Of a stretch of DNA of 48,345 nt, positions 1-9,617 are shown piece after piece. The notes under the pieces are model-generated. The model was not told the origin of the DNA and ran no database searches. It saw nothing but the letters and a program-made list of their open reading frames with translations. The stretch is from JBEIDK01 sp040383485 (lineage in GTDB: Bacteria > Bacteroidota > Bacteroidia > UBA4408), in NCBI GenBank assembly GCA_040383485.1, contig JBEIDK010000008.1, positions 1 to 48,345 of the forward strand, in the 5' to 3' direction. A program made the translations under genes and the position numbers. The first letter of the stretch is position 1, and each line of letters opens with the position of its first letter.

Positions 1-1
1 C

Positions 2-2287
2 TCAATAAATGCAGACACAACTGGGAATTATTTTGCTACCATCACAGATGGTAATGGTTGTAAAAATTACTCTGATACAATTTCAGTAACAGTAAATATT
101 CCAACTATTCCTATTATAACTATTACAAATAATCACCCGACTACCTTTTGTGATGGCGATTCAATTATTTTAACATCAAGTTTATCTGCTTCTTATTTAT
201 GGAGTAATGGTGCTACAAGTCAATCAATCACTGTTTTCAATTCTATAAGCGATTTAAGTGTAACTACAACAGATATAAATTCTTGTCAAGCAACATCTGA
301 TTCTCTTCAAATAACTGTGATACCAATCACCACTCCTGTAATCACTGCAAATACTGCTACTACATTTTGTCAAGGTGGTTCTGTTATCTTAACTTCTGAC
401 CAAGCCACTGGTAATACATGGTTCCCGAATGGTGAAACATCAAATTCAATCACAATTAATAGTACCGATACTTTCTATGTAACCATTCCTGGTTGCTCTG
501 ATTCCTCAAACGTTGTTATTGTAACAGTAAATCCAAATCCTGCTGTACCTACAATAACAGCTGATGGCCCAACAACCTTCTGCCAAGGTGATAACGTAAT
601 TCTTATTTCGTCATCAATAAATAACAATTCATGGTCACCTAGCGGTTCAAATGATTCTTTGGTGGTGACTAATTCTGGTATTTATCATGTAACTGTAAGC
701 AATAGTTTTGGTTGTACTTCGCAATCTACAGACATTAACGTGGTAGTTAATAGCTTACCAATATCGCCAGTAATAACTCCGTCAGGACCATTAACCTTTT
801 GCCAAGGCGGTTCGGTTGTTTTAACTTCTAATAACCCTACCAATAATTTATGGAGTAATGGTTCAATCACCCAGTCTATTAGTGTTACTCAGTCAAATCC
901 TTCAATATATTTGCAAGTTGGAGACGCTAACAATTGTTTGTCATTAACCTCTGATACCATTTCTGTATTAGTAAACATTCCTGTTATTCCTACAATAACT
1001 GCTGTAGGACCATTAATATTTTGTGCAGGTGATAGCGTTTTACTTATTTCAAGTTCAACAACCGGTAATTTATGGTCGAATGGATTAACTAATGATTCAA
1101 TATACGTTAACTCCACTAATTCTGTAACATTAACTGTTACTGATGCAAATAACTGTTCAGCAACTTCTTTACCAACTGATGTTACTGTAAATCAGATAAT
1201 ACAACCAATTATTATTTCAAATGGTTCAAATTCATTTTGTGTTGGTGGAAGTATCCAATTAGAGTCAACAGCTCCAACTGGAAATATCTGGTCTATTAAT
1301 GGTGTTGTTCAAAATTCATTAACTTCTAGCATTATAACCGTAACCACATCAGGAATATATACAGTTCAAGTAGCAGGTTGCTCTGCTCCATCACCTGCAT
1401 TAACTGTTTCTGTAAATCCATTACCAAATCAACCACAAATAATTGCTAATGGCCCATCAACAGTTTGTCAAGGAGAGGTTGTTAACTTATTATCTTCTTC
1501 AAATACAGGTTTATTATGGAGTAACAATGCAATAACTCAAAGTATTTTTGTTACCTCAGGTGGAGCATATACAGTAACTACAACTGATGCAAATGGCTGT
1601 TCAAACACTTCTTTGCCATTCAATGTAACAATAAATCCTTTACCTGCAATTCCAGTAATAACTACTAACACAGGATTAAATGAATTCTGTCAAGGAGGTT
1701 CTATTCAATTAATTTCGAGTTATTCATCAAATAATGTATGGTCAAATGGTTCTACTTCAAATTCAATTTCCGTTGCTAACCCTGGAACATTTACTGTAAC
1801 ACATACAAATGTAAACGGTTGTTCATCAACCTCCGCTAATAAAGTTATAAATTCAGTAGCTCCTTTTACTCCCACAATAACAATAGTTGGCAACGATACA
1901 ATTTGCCAAGGTGGTAGTGTAACCTTAATTTCTTCAGAATTAGTAGGTAACGTTTGGAGCACTGGTGAAACAACACAATCAATAACAATTATAAACCCAG
2001 GAAGTTATAGTGTAAGTATAGAAAGTTGTGGTTTACCTTCTGATACCTTAAATATTATTGTAAATCCATTACCTACTGCTCCTATTATTTCAGCAAATGG
2101 ACCAACAACATTTTGTAATGGCGATTCTGTAGAACTAGCTTCTAATATTCCAAATGTAGTTTGGTCTAACTCAACCATTCCATCTCAAAACATTTACGCG
2201 TTGAATGCTGGAAATTATTTTGCCGTAGTAACGGATGCTAATGGTTGTTCAAATACATCGAACTCAATTTCTGTAAATATTATTAAC
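2..2287 (+). repeat. Type A Ig-like repeat block 1 of the adhesin (about 10 units)
   Basis: Coding repeats with the signature GPTTFCQGGSVxLTSS, then xWSNG, then SxTQSI, then TDANGCS. Unit length is about 75-85 residues. Each unit carries two Cys, at FC and at GCS, which could form a disulfide within the unit after export. Units are diverged at DNA level, so this is old duplication and not a recent tandem expansion. The block is cut by the window edge. Confidence 0.85.
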
Positions 2288-5200
2288 CAACCTTCTATTA
2301 ACCTTGGAGCAAATCAAACTCAATGTGGAGGTTTAGTTACATTAAACGCAGGTAATCCAGGCTCAACATATTTATGGGATACTCCAACTGCAGATACTAC
2401 TCAAATAGTGCAAGTTGGAAGTGGCAGCTATTCAGTTATCGTTTCAAACTCATGCGGAGTTGATACTTCTAATATTGTTATTGTTACAATTAATCCAATC
2501 CCTTCAGTGGATTTAGGTGTTGACTCAGCTCAATGCGGTGGTTCAATAACACTTGATGCAGGAAATGCAGGTGCAACATTTGACTGGAACAATGGTCAAG
2601 GATCTAACCAATTATTCACTGCTACTAACACAGGTAATTACTCAGTAGTAGTTACAAATTCATTTAATTGTTCTTCTTCTGATACCATAGCAATTAATGT
2701 TGACGGTCAATTACCTATAGTATCTATAGGCCCAGACATTACTCAATGTGGAGGTACAGCTAATCTAAATGTTGGAAATGTTGGAACTAGTTATTCATGG
2801 AATGCATTAGGTAATCCTACAGTTCTTGGAACAAATCAAACTTTAAATGTTAGTACATCAGGAAATTATATTGCAACTGTTACAAATGCTTGTGGCTCCA
2901 ATACTGATACAGTAAATGTTGTTATTAATGCAAATCCAATTGTAAATTTGGGTAACGACATTACACAATGTAATGGAACAGTAAATTTAACAGCTGGAAA
3001 CTCAGGATCAACATTCTTATGGAATGATTCTCAAGCTTCAACAACCGCTAGTATTTCAGTAAGTATTAGTGGAGATTATTCTGTAATCGTAACTAATTCA
3101 TTTGGATGTACAAGTACCGATTCAATAAATGTTACAATTAATAATAATATTCCAATTGTTAATTTAGGCCCTACAGTAAATCAATGTGGAGGCTCTGTTA
3201 CATTAGATGCTGGAAATCCTGGATCAACATATACTTGGTTATTAGGTTCTGGTAATACAGCAACAACTCAACAAATTATAGTCACTGCTTCTGGTAACTA
3301 TAAAGTTATTGTTAATAATGGATGTGGATCTGTAATAGATAGTATAATCATTAATATATTAGCAGTTCCTTCAGTACAATTGGCAGGACCTTATAACGTT
3401 TGTGATGCCACAGTTGCTCTAGTAGCAGGCCCTTCTAATTCTACAAATAATTATAATTGGACTCTACAAGGAAGCTCTACATCACTTTCTACTAATCCTA
3501 GCTTTACAGCAACCACAACAGGAGATTATGTTGTTGTAATAACTAATTCTAATAATTGTTCAACTTCAGATACTGCTAATGTTATTATCAATTCAAGCCC
3601 AGTAGTCAATTTAGGAGGACCATTCTCTCAATGTGGAGGCACCGTTACCTTAGATGCTCAAAATGCTGGTTCAAATTATTTATGGAATACTCCAACAGCT
3701 GAAACGACACAAACAGTTAGTATATCAACAGTCGGGGTAAATACTTTCACGGTATCAGTTACAAATTCTTGTGGAACAACAGCAGCTTCAGCTCAAGTTG
3801 AAATAAAGGCAATTCCAGTGGTTAATTTAGGTAATGACACATCAATTTGCGCTGGCACTTCTATTACCTTAGACGCAAATAATACTGGTGCCAATTTCTC
3901 ATGGACACCCGGAAATCAGTCATCTCAGACAATTACTGTAAATACAGCTGGAAATTACTCTGTTACTGTTACTGATAATGGATGTTCAGCTTCTGATTCA
4001 AAATTAGTTAGCATTGCAAATCCGCTTTCTGCTATCAATTTAGGTGCACCAATTGCAACTTGCGGAACTAATGTAACTTTAGATGCAGGTAGCTTTAGTA
4101 GTGCTACTTATCAATGGTTTGATGGTACTGTTCAGATTAGCAATGCAACCAACCAAACCTATACAGCCACTATTTCTGGTGCATATAGCGTAGTGGTTGC
4201 AAATAGCTGCGGATCTGTTACAAGTTCAACTGCCAATGTAACCATCAATCCGGTGCCTACAGCAAATATTGGTGGTCCTTACTCTGTTTGTGGTTCAACT
4301 ACCTTGTCTGCTGGTTCTCAACCTGCAAATACTACTTACATCTGGTACAATTCATTAGGACCAATTTCACCAGCTGCAACAAACAATACTTATATTGCCT
4401 CAGTAACCGAAAGCTACTCAGTACTAATTACTAATTCTGATGGATGTACTGCTAGCGATACTACTAATGTAACCATACAAAATACCATAACAAGCATTCC
4501 ATTAGTGGCTCCGGCTCCAAGCTGTGGATCTGTAATAGTGAACGCTGGAACTTATCCTTCAGGAACTACTTATCAATGGTTTGATGGTAATAATGTAAAC
4601 CAAAATAATAATTTAAATTCATTTACAATTACACAAAGTGGCAGCTATTACTTAACTGCCAGTAATACTTGTAATAGCATTACTAGTAACACCATAAATG
4701 TTGTTATTCAAACTATTCCAACAGTTAACCTAGGTGGTCCTTTCAATCAATGCGGTGGAGTAACTCTAACTGCAGGCACTCAGTTAGCAGGTTCAACTTA
4801 TGTATGGTCAAATAACTCTGTAGTGATTCCAAATGCAACTGCTAATAACTATAACGCTGTAATCAACGGAAATTATTCAGTTTTGGTAACAACTTCAGCT
4901 GGATGTTCTAACTCTGATACTGTATCTGTTAATACTGCTTTAGGTGCACCAGTTGTTATATTACCGCCAACAATTAGCGGATGTGGTTCTGTTAATTTAG
5001 ACGCTGGAAATCCTAATTCTTCTTATTTATGGTCTCCTTCTGGACAAACTACACAGCAAATTTCTGTTTCTACAGCTAATACTTATTCTGTAGTCGTTAC
5101 AAATGCTTGTGGCAGCTCTACAGGAAGCACTACAGTTAGCATTAATCCTTCGGTAACTGTTCCAGTAGTTACTAATAGTGGCCCAACATCATTCTGTGCT

Positions 5201-6592
5201 GGCGGTTCAGTAACAATAACATCAAGTTCAGCACCTGCTGGTGGAACATATCTTTGGAATACAGGAGCAACTACTCAATCTATATCTGTTAATCAAACAG
5301 GAAATTATTTTGTTACCATAACAAATAATCAAAGTTGCAGTGCTACATCAGCAGTTACACAAGTAAATGTTGGTTCAGCATTACCAACTCCAATTATTAC
5401 TGCAAGCGGACCAACATCATTCTGTCCGGGAGGTTCAGTAACCTTAACATCAAGTTACACATCTGGCAACAAATGGAGCCCAAATAATGAACAAACTCAA
5501 TCTATAACGGTTTTCTTTAGCGGAAGTTATACCGTAAGTGTAACAGATGCTGCAGGATGTGTTTCTACATCAGCGCCAACTATTGTAACCGTATTAACTC
5601 CTCCAGTTGCCTTAATTACTGCTAATCAACCTCCATTAGTTTGTGCAGGTGAAACTATCAAGCTTTGGGCAGATACAGCCGCAACTGCAAGTAATGTTTG
5701 GAACTTGAGTGGTGCCGGTGCTACAACTGATAGTATTACATTTACTGCACAAACTGGAACGGTTTCTTATAGTGTAACTGCAACATCAACAGATGGCTGT
5801 ACCGCAACATCGCCAGTGTATACATTTACTTATATTCCAAGCGTAAATAAACCAACAATAACATCAAGTAATAGTGGTGCAAAATGCGATGGTACAATAA
5901 CATTAACTTCATCTGAAAATACAGGTAATATTTGGTTTAATGGAGCCACAACACAAAGTATAACTATTACAACAACCGAACGCGTTTGGGTTAAAGTAAG
6001 AAACGCAGCTGGTTGCGAAAAAACTTCAGATACTACCTGGTTTGCAGCTACTGCAGGTGCACCAATTACTATTACTAAAGATGTAGAAATTTATATTCCT
6101 GGAAACTTTAATATAAGTGAGTTTGGGAAAAAAGATGGTTCAATTAATTTAACTGCTGTTGGTGGTGTTGCGCCTTTATCATTCAACTGGTCTGGTGCTA
6201 CAACATCAACATCAGAAGATTTAACAAATTTAGGTGCTGGTATTTATTACCTAAAAGTTTCTGACATAGTTGGTTGTGAAGTTCTTGATACAATTATACT
6301 AAAGGAGCCTAAAGAATTTAAATTACCTACTGGTTTCTCTCCTAACAATGATGGTAAAAATGATGCCTATATTATTGGAGCAATTGAAAAATATCCAGAT
6401 AACAAGGTAGAAATTTTCAACCGATGGGGAAGTGTCGTATGGTCTATAGAAGGTTATAATAACGCGGATAAAATATGGAATGGAACAAATAATTCCGGAA
6501 CTGATTTGCCAGAAGGAACATATTATGTAGTGGTAACTTTCCCTAATGGCAATGTAGAAACCCTAAAGAACTATATAGATTTAAAACGTTAA
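2..6592 (+). CDS. Giant repeat adhesin with T9SS type B sorting domain (5'-partial)
   Basis: The reading frame is open from base 2, so the gene begins left of the window; the GTG at 317 is an internal codon. About 2,196 residues are visible. They consist of roughly 27 Ig-like repeats of 70-90 residues, each with a Cys in an FCxGGS or QCGG motif and a second Cys near the end (NGCS or SCG). A single SprB-type repeat follows (nt ~6115-6310, with DGSINLTAVGG). The end is a CHU_C/gliding-motility-type C-terminal domain (nt 6316-6592, with GFSPNNDGKND, FNRWG and PEGTYYVVV). That last domain is the type B signal for T9SS export. The protein is therefore probably a very long cell-surface filament or adhesin of the SprB kind. 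The next gene encodes a PorP/SprF protein, the usual partner of type B cargo. Ligand and total length are unknown. Confidence 0.93.
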   Translation, partial: SINADTTGNYFATITDGNGCKNYSDTISVTVNIPTIPIITITNNHPTTFCDGDSIILTSSLSASYLWSNGATSQSITVFNSISDLSVTTTDINSCQATSDSLQITVIPITTPVITANTATTFCQGGSVILTSDQATGNTWFPNGETSNSITINSTDTFYVTIPGCSDSSNVVIVTVNPNPAVPTITADGPTTFCQGDNVILISSSINNNSWSPSGSNDSLVVTNSGIYHVTVSNSFGCTSQSTDINVVVNSLPISPVITPSGPLTFCQGGSVVLTSNNPTNNLWSNGSITQSISVTQSNPSIYLQVGDANNCLSLTSDTISVLVNIPVIPTITAVGPLIFCAGDSVLLISSSTTGNLWSNGLTNDSIYVNSTNSVTLTVTDANNCSATSLPTDVTVNQIIQPIIISNGSNSFCVGGSIQLESTAPTGNIWSINGVVQNSLTSSIITVTTSGIYTVQVAGCSAPSPALTVSVNPLPNQPQIIANGPSTVCQGEVVNLLSSSNTGLLWSNNAITQSIFVTSGGAYTVTTTDANGCSNTSLPFNVTINPLPAIPVITTNTGLNEFCQGGSIQLISSYSSNNVWSNGSTSNSISVANPGTFTVTHTNVNGCSSTSANKVINSVAPFTPTITIVGNDTICQGGSVTLISSELVGNVWSTGETTQSITIINPGSYSVSIESCGLPSDTLNIIVNPLPTAPIISANGPTTFCNGDSVELASNIPNVVWSNSTIPSQNIYALNAGNYFAVVTDANGCSNTSNSISVNIINQPSINLGANQTQCGGLVTLNAGNPGSTYLWDTPTADTTQIVQVGSGSYSVIVSNSCGVDTSNIVIVTINPIPSVDLGVDSAQCGGSITLDAGNAGATFDWNNGQGSNQLFTATNTGNYSVVVTNSFNCSSSDTIAINVDGQLPIVSIGPDITQCGGTANLNVGNVGTSYSWNALGNPTVLGTNQTLNVSTSGNYIATVTNACGSNTDTVNVVINANPIVNLGNDITQCNGTVNLTAGNSGSTFLWNDSQASTTASISVSISGDYSVIVTNSFGCTSTDSINVTINNNIPIVNLGPTVNQCGGSVTLDAGNPGSTYTWLLGSGNTATTQQIIVTASGNYKVIVNNGCGSVIDSIIINILAVPSVQLAGPYNVCDATVALVAGPSNSTNNYNWTLQGSSTSLSTNPSFTATTTGDYVVVITNSNNCSTSDTANVIINSSPVVNLGGPFSQCGGTVTLDAQNAGSNYLWNTPTAETTQTVSISTVGVNTFTVSVTNSCGTTAASAQVEIKAIPVVNLGNDTSICAGTSITLDANNTGANFSWTPGNQSSQTITVNTAGNYSVTVTDNGCSASDSKLVSIANPLSAINLGAPIATCGTNVTLDAGSFSSATYQWFDGTVQISNATNQTYTATISGAYSVVVANSCGSVTSSTANVTINPVPTANIGGPYSVCGSTTLSAGSQPANTTYIWYNSLGPISPAATNNTYIASVTESYSVLITNSDGCTASDTTNVTIQNTITSIPLVAPAPSCGSVIVNAGTYPSGTTYQWFDGNNVNQNNNLNSFTITQSGSYYLTASNTCNSITSNTINVVIQTIPTVNLGGPFNQCGGVTLTAGTQLAGSTYVWSNNSVVIPNATANNYNAVINGNYSVLVTTSAGCSNSDTVSVNTALGAPVVILPPTISGCGSVNLDAGNPNSSYLWSPSGQTTQQISVSTANTYSVVVTNACGSSTGSTTVSINPSVTVPVVTNSGPTSFCAGGSVTITSSSAPAGGTYLWNTGATTQSISVNQTGNYFVTITNNQSCSATSAVTQVNVGSALPTPIITASGPTSFCPGGSVTLTSSYTSGNKWSPNNEQTQSITVFFSGSYTVSVTDAAGCVSTSAPTIVTVLTPPVALITANQPPLVCAGETIKLWADTAATASNVWNLSGAGATTDSITFTAQTGTVSYSVTATSTDGCTATSPVYTFTYIPSVNKPTITSSNSGAKCDGTITLTSSENTGNIWFNGATTQSITITTTERVWVKVRNAAGCEKTSDTTWFAATAGAPITITKDVEIYIPGNFNISEFGKKDGSINLTAVGGVAPLSFNWSGATTSTSEDLTNLGAGIYYLKVSDIVGCEVLDTIILKEPKEFKLPTGFSPNNDGKNDAYIIGAIEKYPDNKVEIFNRWGSVVWSIEGYNNADKIWNGTNNSGTDLPEGTYYVVVTFPNGNVETLKNYIDLKR
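2288..5154 (+). repeat. Type B Ig-like repeat block of the adhesin (about 13 units, alternating subtypes)
   Basis: Thirteen repeats with the signature VNLGxxxxQCGGxVTLDAGN, then xYLW, then SGxYSVxVTN. Their ends alternate between an SCG type (NSCG, NACG, NGCG, NTCN) and an xCSxSD type (NCSSSD, GCTSTD, NCSTSD, GCSASD, GCTASD, GCSNSD). The alternation holds through all thirteen units, so the evolutionary unit appears to be a pair of domains of about 150-170 residues. Confidence 0.85.
5155..6060 (+). repeat. Type A Ig-like repeat block 2 of the adhesin (about 4 units)
   Basis: After the type B block the repeats return to the type A signature: GPTSFCAGGSVTITSS, GPTSFCPGGSVTLTSS, then two more diverged units with PLVCAGETIKL and AKCDGTITLTSS. 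This block leads into the SprB-type repeat and the C-terminal sorting domain. Confidence 0.8.
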
Positions 6593-6628
6593 TATAATAC
6601 CAGTAATTAATTAAGAAAAATAATAGAG

Positions 6629-7564
6629 ATGAAAAAGATAATAACACTAGTTACAATTTTAACAATAGCAATCAAAGGCTATTCGCAGCAAGACCCTATG
6701 TTAAGCCATTATATGTTTAATGGTTTATTTCTTAATCCTGCTTATGCTGGTTCACATCCTTATATTGGTGCAACCCTAATTCACAGGCAACAATGGCTAG
6801 GTTTTGATGGTCGTCCTCAAACAAGTGTTTTTGGAATAGATGGGCCTATAAAAAGTGAAACAATGGGACTAGGCTTTACCTTTGTAAATGATAGAACTGG
6901 TGGATTTCGACGCAACGACTTAATGCTAAACTATGCTTATCATATTAAAGTAAGTGAAGATGCAAAATTATCATTGGGACTTAATGCTGGATTGGTAAAT
7001 GTTGGATACAAAAATAGCTCAACAGAAACATGGGATGATAAAACTAGCGATGTTGCTTTTAATAATACCAATCCATTTTGGACGCCAAAAATTGGTTTTG
7101 GTGCTTACTACTATACAAAGAAATTTTATGCAGGCCTTTCAATACCTGCACTTTATGCTAATGAACCAGCTAAATATTCAGTAAGCAATGATAAAGATTT
7201 TAACTTCTTCAAAACACATTACACATTTACAGCAGGTTATTTATTTGATATTGGTAGCAATTTAATGTTGAAACCATCTGCTTTGATAAAGTATCAGAGA
7301 GCAGCTCCAATGCAAGTTGACATAAACTGTAATGCTTTTTTTGGAGAGTCATTCAGTGCTGGACTTTCATATAGAGTTGACAGAACAGGATCTTGGATTG
7401 TAGGGTTGTTAGGATATAATGTTACGCCTGAATTAAGATTAGGAATGAGCTACGATTATAACTTTAGTGGAATAAGAAAATACAATAAAGGAAGTTTGGA
7501 ATTTATGTTAGGTTATGATTTTGCTTCTAAAACAATGAAGATTAAAAACCCACGTTATTTCTAA
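6629..7564 (+). CDS. PorP/SprF family type IX secretion membrane protein
   Basis: 311 residues. The N-terminus is a Sec signal peptide (MKKIITLVTILTIAIKGYSQ), directly followed by the family hallmark QDPMLSHYMFNGLFLNPAYAG. Further family features are RQQWLGFDGRP, the GPI near residue 65, and an alternating beta-strand pattern to the end, as expected for an outer-membrane beta-barrel. PorP/SprF proteins bind or anchor T9SS cargo, and SprF-like members are needed for secretion of particular type B cargo. It starts 36 bp after the adhesin stop, so it is most likely the dedicated partner of that adhesin. The ATG at 6629 is supported by the signal peptide. Confidence 0.93.
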   Translation: MKKIITLVTILTIAIKGYSQQDPMLSHYMFNGLFLNPAYAGSHPYIGATLIHRQQWLGFDGRPQTSVFGIDGPIKSETMGLGFTFVNDRTGGFRRNDLMLNYAYHIKVSEDAKLSLGLNAGLVNVGYKNSSTETWDDKTSDVAFNNTNPFWTPKIGFGAYYYTKKFYAGLSIPALYANEPAKYSVSNDKDFNFFKTHYTFTAGYLFDIGSNLMLKPSALIKYQRAAPMQVDINCNAFFGESFSAGLSYRVDRTGSWIVGLLGYNVTPELRLGMSYDYNFSGIRKYNKGSLEFMLGYDFASKTMKIKNPRYF

Positions 7565-7612
7565 TCTTAATTAAAAATATAATTATTATTTAAGGACAAT
7601 TACAACGATAGA

Positions 7613-9559
7613 ATGAAAAATAAATTACAAATATTACCGATAATATCTTTTGCCATATTACTTAGCAGTTGTTCTCAATACTATACACAGTTAGGGAATT
7701 CACAATACAACGCATTTGGCTATAAAAAAGCATCTGGCTATTTCGAAAAAGCAGTTTTAAAAAAGAAAAAAATTACAACGCTTGAAAAATTGGCCGATTG
7801 TTTTTATAAAATTAATGATTATAAAAATGCTGAAAAGTATTTTAAAGAAGCAGTTGCTGATGCCAAATGTACACCCACAACAAAGCTACATTATGCACAA
7901 ACCTTAATGAGCCTTGGCAAATATGATGAAGCTAAATCACAATTGAATAGTGTATTAGCAGAACAAGCAGATAATGCAATTGCTAAATCATTATTAAGCT
8001 CTTGCAACGCAATTCCTGCTTTTGTAAAAGATAGCAATCGCTATACTGTTAACAAGTTGGACATCTCAGGTTTCGAATCTTCTTTCTCTCCTGTTGTTTA
8101 TAAAGAAGGCGTGGTATATGCTGCTGAGAAAAAAGAAGTAAGAAGAAAAGAAGTATATCGCGGAACTATGATGGGCTACGCGCATTTGTACTATGCAAAA
8201 AAAGATGCTCAAGGTAAACTAGGTGAACCACTAGAATTAAATGGTAACGTAAATAAAAAATTCCATAATAGTACTGCGGCATTTGCAAACGGAGGTAGCG
8301 AAATTTACTATTCAAGTGTAAATTCCGATAAAATTAAACTTTCAGAAAAATACTCTAAAGTTTATAATATGTCTATCAATCACGATAGCATAGTAGATAA
8401 CGAATGGAAAAAAGCTAAATCATTCCCATATAATAGTCCTGACTATTCAAATTCTCATCCAGCACTTACAACCGACGGTAAAACAATGTATTTTGCAAGT
8501 GATATGCCTGGCGGTTTTGGTGGTTCTGATATTTATGTTACTACATTAGCTAATGGAGAATGGAGTAAACCTGCAAACTTAGGAACTGGAATTAATACTG
8601 GTGGAAATGAAAACTTCCCAGTAGTTGGAATAGACAACAAGTTGTATTTCTCTTCTAATGGTTTAAAAGGGCTAGGAGGTTTAGATATTTTTGTGTCAGA
8701 AATTACAGGCAACTCTTACGGAACAGCCAAAAACTTAAATTATCCAATTAATTCAAAAGCCGACGATTTTGGCTTATTATGGAATGCTGATAAGAAGAGT
8801 GGTTATTTGTCTTCGAACCGAAATAATAGTGATAGGATATTTACTTTTGTAGTAAATCCATACAAAGTAGTTGCTGATGGAAAGGTTACAAATAAAGAGA
8901 ATAGCGCAGCAATTGCTGGTGCAACAATTATTTTAAAGAATGTAACTACAGCGGCTGTTGATAGCGTTTTTACTGACTCTGACGGCAATTACTCCTTTGA
9001 GTTATTAAATGACTGTGATTATACTTATGAAGTGCGTAAGAATGGATACTTTAGTGTAACAAAAGATGGTATGGAGACAAAGAACCTTACTGAAAACAAA
9101 ACCATTACAAATAACTTTGTATTGCAAGAATTAGTAGTTGATAAACCTGTAGTATTGGAAAATCCAGATATGATTTTTTATGATTTAGATAAATCTGATA
9201 TACGTCAGGATGCTATAGCTGAATTAGATAAACTTTTAAAGTTATTAAACGACAATCCTAAAGTTAAAATTGAATTAAGCTCACACACTGATAGTCGTGC
9301 AGACGATAAATACAACCAAAATTTATCCAATAGAAGAGCGAAAGCTGCTTCCGAGTATTTGCACAAGAAAGGAATTAGCCGTAAGAGAATATCTTCAAAA
9401 GGTTATGGTGAAACTAAATTGGTGAATAAGTGTTCGAATGATGTTGTTTGTACTGAACAAGAACATCAACAAAACAGAAGAACAGAATTTAAAGTTATCA
9501 AAGAAGTGCCCGAAGAAATAGCACCGGTTGATAAAAAGACCAAAAAGAAAAAGAAATAA
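7613..9559 (+). CDS. OmpA-family lipoprotein with TPR, PD40 propeller and carboxypeptidase-regulatory domains (PorE-like)
   Basis: 648 residues. A lipoprotein signal with a lipobox ending at Cys20 (LLSSC) is followed by TPR-like helices (~30-115, with AEKYFKEAV). Next come PD40/WD40-like blades (~140-400, with HPALTTDGKTMYFASD and GGSDIYV), a carboxypeptidase-regulatory-like Ig domain (~405-490, with DGKVTNKENSAAIAGA) and an OmpA peptidoglycan-binding domain (~510-630, with SHTDSRADDKYNQNLSNRRA). This order matches PorE of the Porphyromonas T9SS, which ties the secretion machinery to peptidoglycan. The 48 bp gap to the PorP/SprF gene and the terminator just after the stop suggest a single operon with the adhesin. 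It ends in a Lys-rich tail. It may be a cargo-specific paralogue and not the core PorE. Confidence 0.88.
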   Translation: MKNKLQILPIISFAILLSSCSQYYTQLGNSQYNAFGYKKASGYFEKAVLKKKKITTLEKLADCFYKINDYKNAEKYFKEAVADAKCTPTTKLHYAQTLMSLGKYDEAKSQLNSVLAEQADNAIAKSLLSSCNAIPAFVKDSNRYTVNKLDISGFESSFSPVVYKEGVVYAAEKKEVRRKEVYRGTMMGYAHLYYAKKDAQGKLGEPLELNGNVNKKFHNSTAAFANGGSEIYYSSVNSDKIKLSEKYSKVYNMSINHDSIVDNEWKKAKSFPYNSPDYSNSHPALTTDGKTMYFASDMPGGFGGSDIYVTTLANGEWSKPANLGTGINTGGNENFPVVGIDNKLYFSSNGLKGLGGLDIFVSEITGNSYGTAKNLNYPINSKADDFGLLWNADKKSGYLSSNRNNSDRIFTFVVNPYKVVADGKVTNKENSAAIAGATIILKNVTTAAVDSVFTDSDGNYSFELLNDCDYTYEVRKNGYFSVTKDGMETKNLTENKTITNNFVLQELVVDKPVVLENPDMIFYDLDKSDIRQDAIAELDKLLKLLNDNPKVKIELSSHTDSRADDKYNQNLSNRRAKAASEYLHKKGISRKRISSKGYGETKLVNKCSNDVVCTEQEHQQNRRTEFKVIKEVPEEIAPVDKKTKKKKK

Positions 9560-9570
9560 AATTCATTTAA

Positions 9571-9604
9571 AAAACTGCCTCAAACTAATTTTTGAGGCAG
9601 TTTT
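9571..9604 (+). terminator. Strong intrinsic terminator after the adhesin operon
   Basis: A perfect 14-bp inverted repeat (left arm AAAACTGCCTCAAA at 9571-9584, right arm at 9591-9604) with a 6-nt loop. The right arm ends in the T tract. It begins 12 bp after the stop of the OmpA gene. The A-rich left arm also makes it workable in the reverse direction. Confidence 0.92.
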
Positions 9605-9617
9605 TATTTAATTAAAC

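Noticed and set aside
317..6592. Adhesin gene starting at GTG 317
   Set aside because: The frame continues open to base 2 with the same repeat pattern (TTFCDGDSIILTSS and others), so 317 is internal and the gene is cut by the window edge.
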